A program made the position numbers and the translations under genes. Below the pieces are notes generated by a model. The model was not told the DNA's origin. It was given only the letters and a program-made list of their open reading frames with translations, and searched no databases. Positions 32,740 through 40,200 of a DNA stretch of 47,891 nucleotides are shown in pieces (positions within the stretch are counted from its first letter, which is position 1; every line of letters begins with the position of its first letter). The stretch is from an uncultured Ruminococcus sp. (GTDB lineage: Bacteria > Bacillota > Clostridia > Lachnospirales > Lachnospiraceae): the NCBI GenBank assembly GCA_900553885.1, contig USFD01000014.1:1-47891 (forward strand). The letters are read 5' to 3'.

Positions 32740-34413
32740 TTATTCTACAGAAAGTACGTAATAGTAAATCGGCTGTCCGCCGGAATGAAGATCAACATCC
32801 ACTTCCGGATACTGTTCTTCCACAGTCTGTGCAAATTTTTGTGCGTCTTCTTCTGAGACGTCCTGTCCATAGTACAGACTGATCAGTTCGGAATCCTCAT
32901 CAACCATCAGTGCAAGCATTTCTCTGGCCGCTTCCTCCACAGACTGACTTACGGACAGAATTCCTTCATCACCGATTCCCATGATGTCGCCTTCATGAAT
33001 TTCCTTATCGTCAATATGTGTGTCTCTTACAGCATAAGTTACCTGTCCGGTTTTCACATGGGAAATGCCTTCTTTCATCGCATCAATATTCGTATCCACA
33101 TCTGCCTCGGGCATATAATTGATAATAGCGGTGATTCCCTGCGGAACCGTTTTTGTAGGGATAACAATGATATCCTTATCTTTGGTCAGCGACTGCGCCT
33201 GGTTTGCAGCCAGGATAATATTCTTGTTATTCGGGAAGATAAAAATGTGATCCGCATTTACGTGATCAATTGCAGTCAGCATATCATCGGTGCTCGGATT
33301 CATGGTCTGGCCGCCTTCGATAATATAATCCACGCCCAGTTCACGGAAAATTTCATTCATTCCCTCGCCGATGGAAACGGTGATGAATCCTACCGCCTTC
33401 CGTGCTTCTTTCTTCTTTTTGAGTTCAGCAGCCTGAGCCTGCTGAGCCGCCGTCTTTTCCGCATCGCGGATCAGCTTTTCCTGGTGTTCCTCCCGCATGT
33501 TATCGATCTTCATCCGGGAGAGCTGGCCATATGTGAGAGCTTTCTGAATGGCAAGTCCGGGATCATTTGTGTGAACATGGACTTTTACAATATCATCATC
33601 TGCAACGCATACAATCGAGTCTCCGATGGATTCCAGATATCCCTTGAACTCTGTTTCGTCCTTTGAAGTAAAAGGCTTGTCCGTCATAATAATAAATTCC
33701 GTACAATAGCCGAATTTTATGTCTGCTTCTGCCTGCCGGGAGGGTTTTACCATTTTGGTTCCTTCTCCGGCATCGATTGCCGAATAATCGATTTCTTTGC
33801 CCGAAAAAGCATCATAAGCCCCGTGAAGGATCTCTACAAGTCCCTGACCGCCGGAGTCTACCACACCTGCTTCTTTCAGAACCGGAAGAAGCTCAGGGGT
33901 CTGTGCCAGCACTTCCTCGGCATAACGGATAACCTCCGGCAGAAACACCTCGAGATCCTCTGTTGTTTCCGCAAGTTCCGCCGCTTTCTGGGAAATTCCC
34001 TTTGCTACAGTAAGAATGGTTCCTTCCTTGGGCTTCATAACAGCTTTATAAGCTGTTGCGGTCGCTCTTTCGCAGGCTCTTGCGAGAACCGGGACATCAA
34101 TCTCCTCGTAGTCGCGGATTTCTTTTGTAAATCCTCTTAAGAGCTGGGAAAGAATAACTCCGGAGTTTCCGCGGGCACCGCGCAGTGAGCCGGAAGAAAT
34201 CGCTTTTGCAGTAGAAAGCATATCCGGGTTTTCAATGGCTTTTACTTCTTTCGCCGCTGACATAATCGTCAGGGTCATATTGGTACCGGTATCGCCGTCC
34301 GGCACAGGAAATACATTTAATTCATTGATGAATTCTTTTTTCGCTTCCAGATTTGCCGCACCGGCAAGAAACATCTTCTGAAGCATCTGTGTATTTATCG
34401 TCTTAACAGCCAC
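32740..34413 (-). CDS. DAK/DhaL-domain protein, FakA (YloV)-like
   Basis: 557 residues: an N-terminal DhaL kinase domain with the ATP-binding motif NVFPVPDGDTGTNM and SLRGARGNSGVILSQLLRG, then a middle domain and a C-terminal DegV-related half. FakA phosphorylates FakB-bound fatty acids to acyl-phosphate for phospholipid synthesis; this fits the length and architecture, although no fakB is in the window. A charged segment near 310-340 (QQAQAAELKKKKEARK) may be a helical linker. It lies 13 bases after the Asp23 gene, the usual pairing in Firmicutes. Confidence 0.93.
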   Translation of the reverse strand: MAVKTINTQMLQKMFLAGAANLEAKKEFINELNVFPVPDGDTGTNMTLTIMSAAKEVKAIENPDMLSTAKAISSGSLRGARGNSGVILSQLLRGFTKEIRDYEEIDVPVLARACERATATAYKAVMKPKEGTILTVAKGISQKAAELAETTEDLEVFLPEVIRYAEEVLAQTPELLPVLKEAGVVDSGGQGLVEILHGAYDAFSGKEIDYSAIDAGEGTKMVKPSRQAEADIKFGYCTEFIIMTDKPFTSKDETEFKGYLESIGDSIVCVADDDIVKVHVHTNDPGLAIQKALTYGQLSRMKIDNMREEHQEKLIRDAEKTAAQQAQAAELKKKKEARKAVGFITVSIGEGMNEIFRELGVDYIIEGGQTMNPSTDDMLTAIDHVNADHIFIFPNNKNIILAANQAQSLTKDKDIIVIPTKTVPQGITAIINYMPEADVDTNIDAMKEGISHVKTGQVTYAVRDTHIDDKEIHEGDIMGIGDEGILSVSQSVEEAAREMLALMVDEDSELISLYYGQDVSEEDAQKFAQTVEEQYPEVDVDLHSGGQPIYYYVLSVE

Positions 34414-34426
34414 GATAAAATCCTCC

Positions 34427-34789
34427 TTAATCTATCACTCTCACACCTTCAACGAAGATGTTGATTTTTTCTACCGACATTCCGGTGAATTCTTCGACCT
34501 TATATTTTACATTGCTCATCAGATTATCGGAGACAGAAAGAATATTCACTCCGTAAGAGACGATCACATGGAAATTAAGGGTGATGGCATTGTCATCTGA
34601 AATTTCCACCTGAATTCCGTGCGTAAGGCTTTCTCTTTTCAAAAGGCGAACCAGTCCGTCCTTCATATTAACAGCCGCCATTCCAACGATTCCAAAACAC
34701 TCAACCGCCACGGAACCCGCATATTTGGCGATCACTTCAGGATTGACTGTAATGATTCCAAGATCTGTGCTCATGCTTCCTTTCATCAT
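34427..34789 (-). CDS. Asp23/Gls24-family protein (YloU-like)
   Basis: A 120-residue protein of the alkaline-shock Asp23 family (LGIITVNPEVIAKYAGSVAV at the start; VEEFTGMSVEKINIFVEGVR near the end). Family members sit at the membrane or are linked to envelope stress, but the exact role is open. Two tandem ATG codons follow AGGAGG; the first is used here. First gene of the operon with the FakA-like gene. Confidence 0.92.
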   Translation of the reverse strand: MMKGSMSTDLGIITVNPEVIAKYAGSVAVECFGIVGMAAVNMKDGLVRLLKRESLTHGIQVEISDDNAITLNFHVIVSYGVNILSVSDNLMSNVKYKVEEFTGMSVEKINIFVEGVRVID

Positions 34790-34837
34790 ATATTACCTCC
34801 AGTTCTTATATGGATTTTTACCATAAATAACATGATT

Positions 34838-34866
34838 ATTATACTATCACTTCATAAATTTTACAA
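34838..34866 (-). promoter_or_regulatory. Promoter of the asp23-fakA-like operon
   Basis: Minus-strand -35 TTGTAA (34861-34866) and -10 TATAAT (34838-34843), spacing 17. Back to back with the rpmB promoter, 28 bases apart. Confidence 0.8.
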
Positions 34867-34893
34867 TACGGATTCGTTTTTTTTAAAAAATAC

Positions 34894-34922
34894 TTGCAAT
34901 AGGAAAATGTTTCTGATAGAAT
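34894..34922 (+). promoter_or_regulatory. Promoter of rpmB
   Basis: Plus-strand -35 TTGCAA (34894-34899) and -10 TAGAAT (34917-34922), spacing 17, giving a leader of about 45 bases. Confidence 0.8.
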
Positions 34923-34973
34923 ATCATTGTTATGAGTCTATACGACCAGTTCAGATTGTTAGGAGGTGCAGTC

Positions 34974-35159
34974 ATGGCAAAATGTGCTATTTGTGAAAAG
35001 GGTGCTCACTTTGGTAACAATGTAAGCCACTCTCATAGAAAATCACCGAAAATGTGGAAATCAAATGTGAAATCCGTCAGAGTGAAAACAGAAGGCGGTT
35101 CCAAAAAAATGTATGTTTGTACATCATGCCTGAAATCAGGACGCGTTGAAAGAGCATAA
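34974..35159 (+). CDS. rpmB: Ribosomal protein L28
   Basis: 61-residue large-subunit protein, MAKCAICEKGAHFGNNVSHS onward. It has both cysteine pairs (C4/C7 and C49/C52), the zinc-binding form, rather than the cysteine-free form used under zinc limitation. The ATG at 34974 follows AGGAGG; a longer frame upstream lacks a Shine-Dalgarno. Monocistronic: own promoter and terminator. Confidence 0.97.
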   Translation: MAKCAICEKGAHFGNNVSHSHRKSPKMWKSNVKSVRVKTEGGSKKMYVCTSCLKSGRVERA

Positions 35160-35187
35160 TCTTCCACACGAGACAGAATGAAAATGA

Positions 35188-35225
35188 AACCCGTATCTGT
35201 GTTTATAACAGATGCGGGTTTTTCT
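35188..35225. terminator. Two-way intrinsic terminator between rpmB and the small ORF
   Basis: Stem of 13 pairs (35188-35200 with 35208-35220, one wobble, loop of seven) with TTTTT after it on the plus strand; on the minus strand a weaker T-rich run follows. It closes rpmB and probably also the convergent small membrane gene. Confidence 0.88.
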
Positions 35226-35232
35226 TTGCTGT

Positions 35233-35370
35233 TCAGCAGCAGAACAAACGATACCCGAGTACAAGAAAAATCAGCAGCAGAATCACGCCCCACACCAGAT
35301 TGGGGAGGAGCATCATAATAAACATGCCTATGGCAATCCAGAACAGTGCAAACCCACATACTTTTTTCAT
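35233..35370 (-). CDS. 45-residue membrane protein
   Basis: A short frame starting MKKVCGFALFWIAIGMFIMM and ending in YRLFCC, with ATG at 35370 and an AGGAG Shine-Dalgarno ten bases upstream. Almost the whole chain is hydrophobic: two membrane segments split by a proline/asparagine turn (LLPNLVW), and cysteines at residue 5 and at the last two positions. I recall similar tiny proteins in Clostridia but cannot name a function. The clean Shine-Dalgarno, hydrophobic pattern and terminator directly after the stop support a real gene. A CATAGAAT element near 35402-35409 resembles a sigma-E -10, which is tentative. Confidence 0.75.
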   Translation of the reverse strand: MKKVCGFALFWIAIGMFIMMLLPNLVWGVILLLIFLVLGYRLFCC

Positions 35371-35471
35371 CCTTCTGCTCCTGTGTATCCTGTTGGTTTA
35401 TTCTATGCACAATATCCTTATCCTATTCTATTTATCTTTTGTGAATCAGATCCGGGCAGCGGCTTGTCCTC

Positions 35472-35879
35472 CTAATCCTGTTCGTCTTCCTCATCGGAAT
35501 CCAGAATATCCATAACGTCTTCTTCCGTCATTTTCTCTTTTTTTCCGGAAGTAAACCTGTCCACAACATCAGGAACCAGATCCAGTATTTTAGTAATTGT
35601 ATCCTGATTTTTTATATTTACCAGCTTTGTTCTGCCGTCCTGAATTACAATTACAGCACTGGGAGACATTTTTCCGCCGATACCGCCCATTCCTCTTTCT
35701 TTCTTTTCACCGGAAAATGAACCGGCTCCGATTCCGAATGATACGTCAACCAGCGGGAGAATAATGGTACCATTGATATGAATCGCGTCTCCTACTACTG
35801 TCTTGGAGGAAATCACTCCGTCCATCCCCCGGAAGAGAGATTCTACCGTTGCTTTAAAGTTGTTGTTTTCGTCAGCCAT
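35472..35879 (-). CDS. gerW: GerW-family sporulation protein (YtfJ)
   Basis: 135 residues of the YtfJ/GerW family, linked to spore germination in Bacillus. Glycine-rich core (GIGAGSFSGEKKERGMGGIG) between VVGDAIHINGTIILPLVDVS and the SAVIVIQDGR strand, with an acidic tail (DSDEEDEQD). Preceded by a DUF2953 gene, the same order as ytfI-ytfJ in Bacillus. GGAGG Shine-Dalgarno. Confidence 0.93.
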   Translation of the reverse strand: MADENNNFKATVESLFRGMDGVISSKTVVGDAIHINGTIILPLVDVSFGIGAGSFSGEKKERGMGGIGGKMSPSAVIVIQDGRTKLVNIKNQDTITKILDLVPDVVDRFTSGKKEKMTEEDVMDILDSDEEDEQD

Positions 35880-35941
35880 ACTTTATTGCCTCCTTTTATA
35901 ATCTGTTATGTTTTTCTTCGCTATCTGTTTTTTCTGATATT

Positions 35942-36952
35942 TTACAGTTTAAAATTTTTTATATGTCTGTATGTTATCTTAACATCCCTGTCAAAAAACA
36001 GGTTCCAGGCCGGAATAAGGAGATACAGGAGGCGGAGTTTTCCTGCCGCCAGAACAGACCCTTTTAAAACTTTGTGCTCAAAGTCCGCCCGGATATCAAT
36101 AAATTCTCCGATCATCGGGTAGATCATGCTGATTCCTGCCAGAAGATATCCGGTATGTGCCGGATCCTCAAAGCCAAATTCGATCTTTCCTTCCAGTCTT
36201 CCCGGTCTGAGAGAGCGAAGCAGTCGTTTCAGCTCTTTTACCGTCTTTGCAAAGGCATTTTTATGTGTTTCATTTGTAAGAAACCGGTGAAGTTTTTCTT
36301 TTTTTCTCGTCAGCAATTTAATATTATCATATATTTTTTTTAATGTATATTTTATTTTTTCCCAATATGCGGAGATTCTTTCAGAAAAAGAGCGCTTTTC
36401 TTTCTTCTTTCTCCGGAATGCTTTTTTTCGTGTCTTCTGAACGGACGCAGTTTTTCCCGCTTTTTTTCCAGCTTCTATTCTGCGGATATCAGCCTGACCG
36501 GACGCAGTCTTTGGAGATTTTTCTGCTTTTTCTTCCGGAATTTCCGTTTTTTCTTTCTGTACTGCTCTATCTTTTTCTTCCGGCAGTACTGTTTCCGTTT
36601 TTTTCACATTTCCCGGACTGCTGTCGGATTTCTTTTTTGAAGGGGATTTTCTGTCCGGTGCTGCCGGCGGAGACTTTTCGGATTCGCCGGTGCTGTCAGA
36701 ACTTTTCCAGGCTGCCCGGAATCTCCAGATAAGTCTGCCGTTTTCATAGACAGCTTCCCCGGCAATCAGATGAAGCAGCCAGTGAAACTTCACTCTCCAT
36801 CTGACGGATTCCATTGTTCCATCCCAGGAAGCGGCGGCAATGTACCGCGCAGGAAGCAGAATAAGAGCAGCCAGCAGAAGGAGAATCACTCCGATTACAG
36901 CAAGAAGTATCAGTCCTAATATTTTCAGAATAAGGAAAAATATATGTAGCAT
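35942..36952 (-). CDS. DUF2953 protein (YtfI-like)
   Basis: 336 residues: an N-terminal hydrophobic segment (about 5-33), the DUF2953 first part (VRWRVKFHWLLHLIAGEAVY), a long low-complexity charged insert rich in Lys, Glu and Ser (about 85-200), and the C-terminal DUF2953 part (GRLEGKIEFGFEDPAHTGYL). A membrane protein probably made in sporulation, given its pairing with gerW. Begins five bases after the preceding gene. Confidence 0.85.
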   Translation of the reverse strand: MLHIFFLILKILGLILLAVIGVILLLLAALILLPARYIAAASWDGTMESVRWRVKFHWLLHLIAGEAVYENGRLIWRFRAAWKSSDSTGESEKSPPAAPDRKSPSKKKSDSSPGNVKKTETVLPEEKDRAVQKEKTEIPEEKAEKSPKTASGQADIRRIEAGKKAGKTASVQKTRKKAFRRKKKEKRSFSERISAYWEKIKYTLKKIYDNIKLLTRKKEKLHRFLTNETHKNAFAKTVKELKRLLRSLRPGRLEGKIEFGFEDPAHTGYLLAGISMIYPMIGEFIDIRADFEHKVLKGSVLAAGKLRLLYLLIPAWNLFFDRDVKITYRHIKNFKL

Positions 36953-36957
36953 CCGTT

Positions 36958-37302
36958 TTACCGTCCCGTTATATCAAATTCTTCCTGCCGTTTCAGAATA
37001 AAACGGCGAATATCGGCTGTGCCCGTTTCGTGATACACTTTGTCGGTTATCTGTTCAACAAGGGAAAGCGCTTCATCATACCCGTCTGCGAATCCGATCA
37101 CAAAAAGTTCCGCGCTGTCAAATATATGCTGATGAAGCAGAACCGAAGAAAAAAATTCGAGCTGGTTCCGGGTCCCCTGGGAAAGTGCAAGAATATAGAC
37201 GGAAGGAAGAAGTTTTTTCTTTTTCAGCTTCCTTTTTAGTGTGCGTTTTTTCTTCTGCCAGCCCCTGCTGACATACAGATCACAGTAAAATTTTACATGC
37301 AT
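36958..37302 (-). CDS. Uncharacterised 114-residue protein
   Basis: Starts at the ATG at 37302 (MHVKFYCDLYVSRGWQKKKR), set by GGAG seven bases upstream; it follows the PBP stop by 16 bases. A strongly basic patch (residues 14-35) is followed by an alpha/beta-like region (VYILALSQGTRNQLEFFSSV; AELFVIGFADGYDEALSLVE) with no transmembrane helix. No family recognised. Location between a PBP and a sporulation pair suggests a link to envelope or spore work, but that is only context. Confidence 0.75.
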   Translation of the reverse strand: MHVKFYCDLYVSRGWQKKKRTLKRKLKKKKLLPSVYILALSQGTRNQLEFFSSVLLHQHIFDSAELFVIGFADGYDEALSLVEQITDKVYHETGTADIRRFILKRQEEFDITGR

Positions 37303-37318
37303 ATTCTTTCTCCGTCTG

Positions 37319-38830
37319 TCAGTTGTAATAAGAATCCAGAATCTGCCCTGCCAGAGATACTGCCCTGCCGCTTGTGCTTCCATCGGATCCCTCAGTGATT
37401 ACAGAAATAACCAGTTCCGGATTATCTACATTGGTAAAGCCGATAAACCAGGAATGGGTCCGGTCTTTGTCGGACATGCTGTACTCGGCTGTACCGGTCT
37501 TCCCGGCTACCGTGTACGGTTTCCCGCTCAGAACAGAAGCTGTTCCCTCTTCAACCACTGCAGTCATATATTCCTTAAGCTGGGCAGCTTCTTCCGAGGT
37601 CATCACTCTTTTGTAACTCTTCGGAACATTTTTCCGTACTTCGCTTCCTGTATAGTTTGTAACACTGTCGACGAGATAGGGCTCCATCATAGTACCGCCA
37701 TTGGCAATCGCCTGAGTAATCAGCGCCATATGATACGGACTTACCATCGTATTGCCCTGTCCCATTGCAGTCATCATAATCTCGGCAGAACTGGAATCTT
37801 CTGTCAGCGTAAAAGAACTTTTTGTATAATCCAGAACAGAAGGCAGAGGTTTATTGAAAAGAAGATCCTCTGCAGTTTTTCTGTATTCCGGAATATTCAG
37901 CGATAGTCCGATATTGGAGAAGGAGGCGTTGCATGAGTTTGCCAGAGAGCTTTCCAGATCTTCATGTCCGTGCACGCTTCCTCCGGCACAGTGAATGGTA
38001 GTGTCTCCTACTGTAATTTTTCCGGTACAGTCATAAGTATAATCCGCATAGTTGCTGTTCTGGCGCATAAACGCAAGTGTGGTAACAACTTTAAAGGAAG
38101 ACCCGGGGGCATAGGAGCCATTTGTAGCACGGTTTAAAAGAGGACTGTTTTCCTCGTCTGAATTCAGAGATTCCCAGTCAGACCGGATTTCATTGGGATC
38201 AAAGGTGGGCTTTGATACCATAGCCAGGATTTTCCCTGTATCTGCTTCCATAACGATTACAGCACCTTTATTATCTCCGAGAGCATCATATGCCGCCTGC
38301 TGCAGGTCCGCATCCAGAGTGGTTACGACGGTATCTCCTATATTCTTTTCTCCGCGGAATTCATTCTGAATCTTTTCCACGAAAAAAGCATTTGATGTAA
38401 GAAGCTCAAAATTCTCAACAGACTCCAGCCCTGTTTTTCCCAGTTCTGTATCGCTGTATCCGATCACATGGGCAAAAACAGAACTATAGGGATAATTTCT
38501 TGTCTCTGTTCCGTCGTCTGCTACCACTGTTTCCGCCAGTACATTTCCATTTCTGTCTACTATATCTCCCCGGACAACAGTTTCCGCAAACAGATCCTGG
38601 CGTTTGTTATACGGACTGTTTACAAAACTGCCTGCACGGGCAATCGTAAAGTAGACGATATAGATCATAAGGGCAATAAAAAGAATAACAAAAAAGTAGG
38701 TGACCCTTGCAAATTCTTTATTTCGAGCGCGTTCTCTGCCTCTGCCCCGACCTCGGTCTCTGTTTCGGGACTTCTTCGAATTTCGGCCTGTTTTTCGCTG
38801 TCTTTCGCCCGGTACTTCTTCCCAGTTCAT
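37319..38830 (-). CDS. Class B penicillin-binding protein (transpeptidase)
   Basis: 503 residues: a very arginine-rich cytoplasmic N-terminus (1-42), one membrane anchor (about 43-64) and a transpeptidase domain with catalytic S244-x-x-K247 (APGSSFK), S299-C300-N301 and K444-T445-G446 (AGKTGTAEY). Cross-links peptidoglycan stems; partner of the SEDS polymerase encoded just upstream. The start at 38830 has AAGGGAGC seven bases before it, and no other start exists before the membrane anchor, so its first 113 bases must overlap the SEDS gene. Lacks a large N-terminal pedestal, so it is a short PBPA-like form. Confidence 0.94.
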   Translation of the reverse strand: MNWEEVPGERQRKTGRNSKKSRNRDRGRGRGRERARNKEFARVTYFFVILFIALMIYIVYFTIARAGSFVNSPYNKRQDLFAETVVRGDIVDRNGNVLAETVVADDGTETRNYPYSSVFAHVIGYSDTELGKTGLESVENFELLTSNAFFVEKIQNEFRGEKNIGDTVVTTLDADLQQAAYDALGDNKGAVIVMEADTGKILAMVSKPTFDPNEIRSDWESLNSDEENSPLLNRATNGSYAPGSSFKVVTTLAFMRQNSNYADYTYDCTGKITVGDTTIHCAGGSVHGHEDLESSLANSCNASFSNIGLSLNIPEYRKTAEDLLFNKPLPSVLDYTKSSFTLTEDSSSAEIMMTAMGQGNTMVSPYHMALITQAIANGGTMMEPYLVDSVTNYTGSEVRKNVPKSYKRVMTSEEAAQLKEYMTAVVEEGTASVLSGKPYTVAGKTGTAEYSMSDKDRTHSWFIGFTNVDNPELVISVITEGSDGSTSGRAVSLAGQILDSYYN

Positions 38831-40187
38831 TTCTCAGCTCCCTTTCTTTTTTTCGTTCTATTTTTTCCTCTTCATCTTCTCTTAATATATAGAGTCCCTG
38901 GATAATGCCGAACATAATCATGGTACTCAGCATGGAACTGCCTCCGTAGCTGACAAATGGCAACGTCATTCCTGTAGAGGGAATGAATTTGGTAACGCCT
39001 CCGATCTGCAGAAATACCTGGAAAATATAGCAGGTTCCAAGTCCAAGCGCTACCAGTTTATAAAACGGGTTGCGCAGTTCCATGGCAATATTCAGGAACA
39101 TAACATAACAGCTTACGCAGATCAGAATCAGACACAGAGCATAGATAACGCCCATTTCTTCCGTAATTGCAGAAAAGATAAAATCCGTTTCCGATACGGG
39201 AATCATATCCGGCTGTCCTTTAAACAGACCTGTGCCGAACCATCCTCCTGTTCCGATGGCAAACAGTGACTGAGCCACCTGGTATCCGCTTCCGTTATAA
39301 GTGGCAATCGGATCCTGCCAGGCTTCCACACGGACCTGAATGTGTGAAAACAGATGATAGCCCGCTACGGCAGCCAGACATCCCGCCGCAATTCCCGCCA
39401 GTACATATAACGGCTGTCTTGTGGCAACATAAAGCATAACCAGATATACCACAAACAGGATCAGAGCAGCTCCCAGATCTGTAGAAACAACCAGGATCAG
39501 CACATGTGCTGCCGCTATAATCGTTGTAACGACAACATTTTTAAACTCTGTGGATTTTTTCAGACTTGACGCCACAAAGAAAACAAAAATTATTTTTACA
39601 AATTCAGAAGGCTGAATATTTACGCCAAACAGGCTGAATCCGAGTTTTGCTCCTCCGGATGCAGTGGCAAACACTGCAACTACAAGAAGTGCCGCTCCGC
39701 CTACGCCTGCGTAAATGTAAGTCCACTGATCCAGAAAGGTAAGTTTTCTGATCAGTACAGGAACAACCAGTCCGAATATAACTCCCAGAATAACAAAGGC
39801 CATCTGCCGGACCGCAGAGCCGTAGGCTGTTTCATTATCCGCAGAAAGTCTCGTAATCATGATCATACCTGCAGTAATGAGCATACACATATTGTTGACA
39901 ACAAGCCGCGACACATTCGGATAAATCAGATTATACAGAAGAATTACCGCCAGGAGTACAATAAACAGCGCTCCGCAGATAATGAGAATTCTCATATCAT
40001 CTGTAGCAAGAAACATTACACCGAAAGCCACTGCCTGAATCAGAAACATCAGAACATTCTGGCAGATCAGAACCCGGTTTTCCTCATCTTCATAACTGCG
40101 TGTAAAAATAGAAAAACAGGAAAAGGTATATGCAGCCATGAGTATTATTATGATGTATTTCGATAATTGGATCGTTATATTTACCAC
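38718..40187 (-). CDS. FtsW/RodA/SpoVE-family SEDS glycan polymerase
   Basis: 489-residue polytopic membrane protein, about ten or more segments, of the peptidoglycan polymerase family. Conserved motifs include NIQPSEFVKIIFVFF, STDLGAALILFVVYL, FAIGTGGWFGTGLF, FIFSAITEEMGVI and FVSYGGSSML. The C-terminal tail (from about 432) is rich in Arg, Lys and Glu. GTG start with a GGGTG Shine-Dalgarno. Overlaps the PBP gene by 113 bases. Whether it serves elongation, division or spore cortex cannot be told from sequence. Confidence 0.94.
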   Translation of the reverse strand: MVNITIQLSKYIIIILMAAYTFSCFSIFTRSYEDEENRVLICQNVLMFLIQAVAFGVMFLATDDMRILIICGALFIVLLAVILLYNLIYPNVSRLVVNNMCMLITAGMIMITRLSADNETAYGSAVRQMAFVILGVIFGLVVPVLIRKLTFLDQWTYIYAGVGGAALLVVAVFATASGGAKLGFSLFGVNIQPSEFVKIIFVFFVASSLKKSTEFKNVVVTTIIAAAHVLILVVSTDLGAALILFVVYLVMLYVATRQPLYVLAGIAAGCLAAVAGYHLFSHIQVRVEAWQDPIATYNGSGYQVAQSLFAIGTGGWFGTGLFKGQPDMIPVSETDFIFSAITEEMGVIYALCLILICVSCYVMFLNIAMELRNPFYKLVALGLGTCYIFQVFLQIGGVTKFIPSTGMTLPFVSYGGSSMLSTMIMFGIIQGLYILREDEEEKIERKKERELRNELGRSTGRKTAKNRPKFEEVPKQRPRSGQRQRTRSK

Positions 40188-40200
40188 TTTTTCACCCGCT

